Source: Bacteroidales bacterium (lineage in GTDB: Bacteria; Bacteroidota; Bacteroidia; Bacteroidales; ML635J-15). From it: a DNA stretch of 64,000 nucleotides. Location: assembly GCA_017620015.1 (NCBI GenBank), contig JAFZRE010000015.1, forward strand, positions 124,001 to 188,000, read 5' to 3'. This document shows positions 63,294-64,000 of the stretch, piece after piece. Both the position numbers and the translations under genes were made by a program. Position 1 is the first letter of the stretch; every line of letters begins with the position of its first letter. The notes below the pieces were generated by a model, which saw only the letters and a list, made by a program, of their open reading frames with translations, was not told the DNA's origin and did not search any database.

Positions 63294-64000
63294 CAGAAAA
63301 GCAGATTAAACATTTCGACCAATTGTTCGACAGGATAATTGAAGAAAATCCAACCAACTGTCACAAAAACAAACGTTATTGCAACCCCTATAATTTTACC
63401 CAACGAACCATTACTTCTACCAGCATTCTTGTTCGTAGCAACCTTGTATATTGACAATCCAATTCCATGCCACAAGCCCCAGAAAACGAAATTCAAGGTG
63501 CTGCCGTGCCAAAGCCCGCATACGAAAAACGTTACCAAATACGCAATCACCGACACCAGCAGCCTGTACTTTACTATCGGAGTGCGATTAATCAGTGATA
63601 TTACGGGCTTGAAAACATACATTTTCAAGAAAGTTGAGAACGTTATGTGCCACCTTTTCCAGAATTCAGCAATATTTGACGACAGATACGGCAGCCTAAA
63701 ATTCTCGGGAGTACGGATTCCAAGCATGTAGGCGGTGCCGATTGCCACGTCGCAATAGCCCGAAAAATCGATGTAGATGTAAATGGAATACAGCAAGGCG
63801 GCCAGGCAAACTGCCGACCACGCACCCATATATGGCAACAAGGTGTTATAATCGACTGCATATTCCTTTATCAAAGGCACTATCAGCAGAAGCTTTACAG
63901 CACCAATGAAAATCCGTCCGACACCTGCAAGAAGCATCCTTAAATTGAACCTTACATGCGTTTTGTTGACCCAATAATGAAAATTGTTGAAAGTATCGAT
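63293..64000 (-). CDS. MBOAT-family O-acyltransferase (DltB/AlgI-like), C-terminal part
   Basis: The frame is open to the window edge, so the N-terminus is missing; at least 235 residues are present. Motifs: YIYIDFSGYCDVAIG, FRLPYLSSNIAEFWKRWHITFSTFLKMYV (first conserved His), and FFVCGLWHGSTLNFVFWGLWHG (catalytic His). It is an integral membrane protein carrying acyl groups across the inner membrane. It is the first visible gene of the MBOAT-DltD-small ORF group. Confidence 0.92.
   Translation of the reverse strand: MDTFNNFHYWVNKTHVRFNLRMLLAGVGRIFIGAVKLLLIVPLIKEYAVDYNTLLPYMGAWSAVCLAALLYSIYIYIDFSGYCDVAIGTAYMLGIRTPENFRLPYLSSNIAEFWKRWHITFSTFLKMYVFKPVISLINRTPIVKYRLLVSVIAYLVTFFVCGLWHGSTLNFVFWGLWHGIGLSIYKVATNKNAGRSNGSLGKIIGVAITFVFVTVGWIFFNYPVEQLVEMFNLLF

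Overview
The window looks like the chromosome of a member of the Bacteroidales (Bacteroidota). Supporting signs are a type IX secretion (T9SS) C-terminal sorting domain, BACON and FISUMP domains, a DUF5723 barrel, a GH3-type adenylase, a SUMF1-type protein, the local gene set thiS-thiE-thiG-thiC-thiH-thiF, and promoters of the Bacteroidota form TAnnTTTG (often with TTG or TTTG about 19-21 bp upstream). Genus cannot be decided. No rRNA, tRNA, CRISPR array or intact insertion sequence was seen.

Layout. 1-12.2 kb (minus strand): the end of an O-antigen/A-LPS type surface polysaccharide locus. It holds two SDR genes, an acyl carrier protein, a GNAT, an ATP-grasp ligase, an NDP-sugar aminotransferase, a Gfo/Idh reductase, an NDP-hexose 2,3-dehydratase and the Wzt/Wzm exporter. 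wzt and wzm are separated by a STAS/HATPase pair and an AlbA_2-type gene. 12.2-16.6 kb: a long non-coding stretch, a Cys-rich HTH protein, two DUF6266 cassettes each preceded by an overlapping small ORF, and 8-, 9- and 122-bp tandem repeats. 16.7-30.5 kb: a 1850-residue T9SS cargo protein, then on the minus strand guaD, an O-antigen ligase-like protein and three envelope proteins. 31-40.5 kb (plus strand): MltD, GH3 protein, beta-mannosidase, QueD, a MutS-type ATPase and a SUMF1 protein.

40.5-62 kb is a thiamine locus on the minus strand, beginning with a TPP riboswitch at 61902-61971: thiD, AlbA_2 gene, thiS, TenI-ThiE fusion, thiG, AlbA_2 gene, thiC, then about 11 kb of other genes, then thiH and thiF. 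The intervening stretch (42.9-53.8 kb) carries a broken DUF1016/YhcG gene, a PD-(D/E)XK-like protein, a FISUMP lipoprotein, a protease-BACON protein, a HEPN-like protein, RloA/RloB and a VapBC pair. It resembles a defence/accessory island inside a biosynthetic operon. 62.1-64 kb: MBOAT plus DltD-like genes followed by a 39-residue one-helix ORF.

Intergenic DNA is rich in small repeats: heptamer tandem arrays, octamer arrays, palindromes sharing GTAGRG-like ends with different cores, and two pairs of longer dispersed elements. Several mark the borders of the genes that interrupt operons, and some have run into the 3' ends of coding regions.
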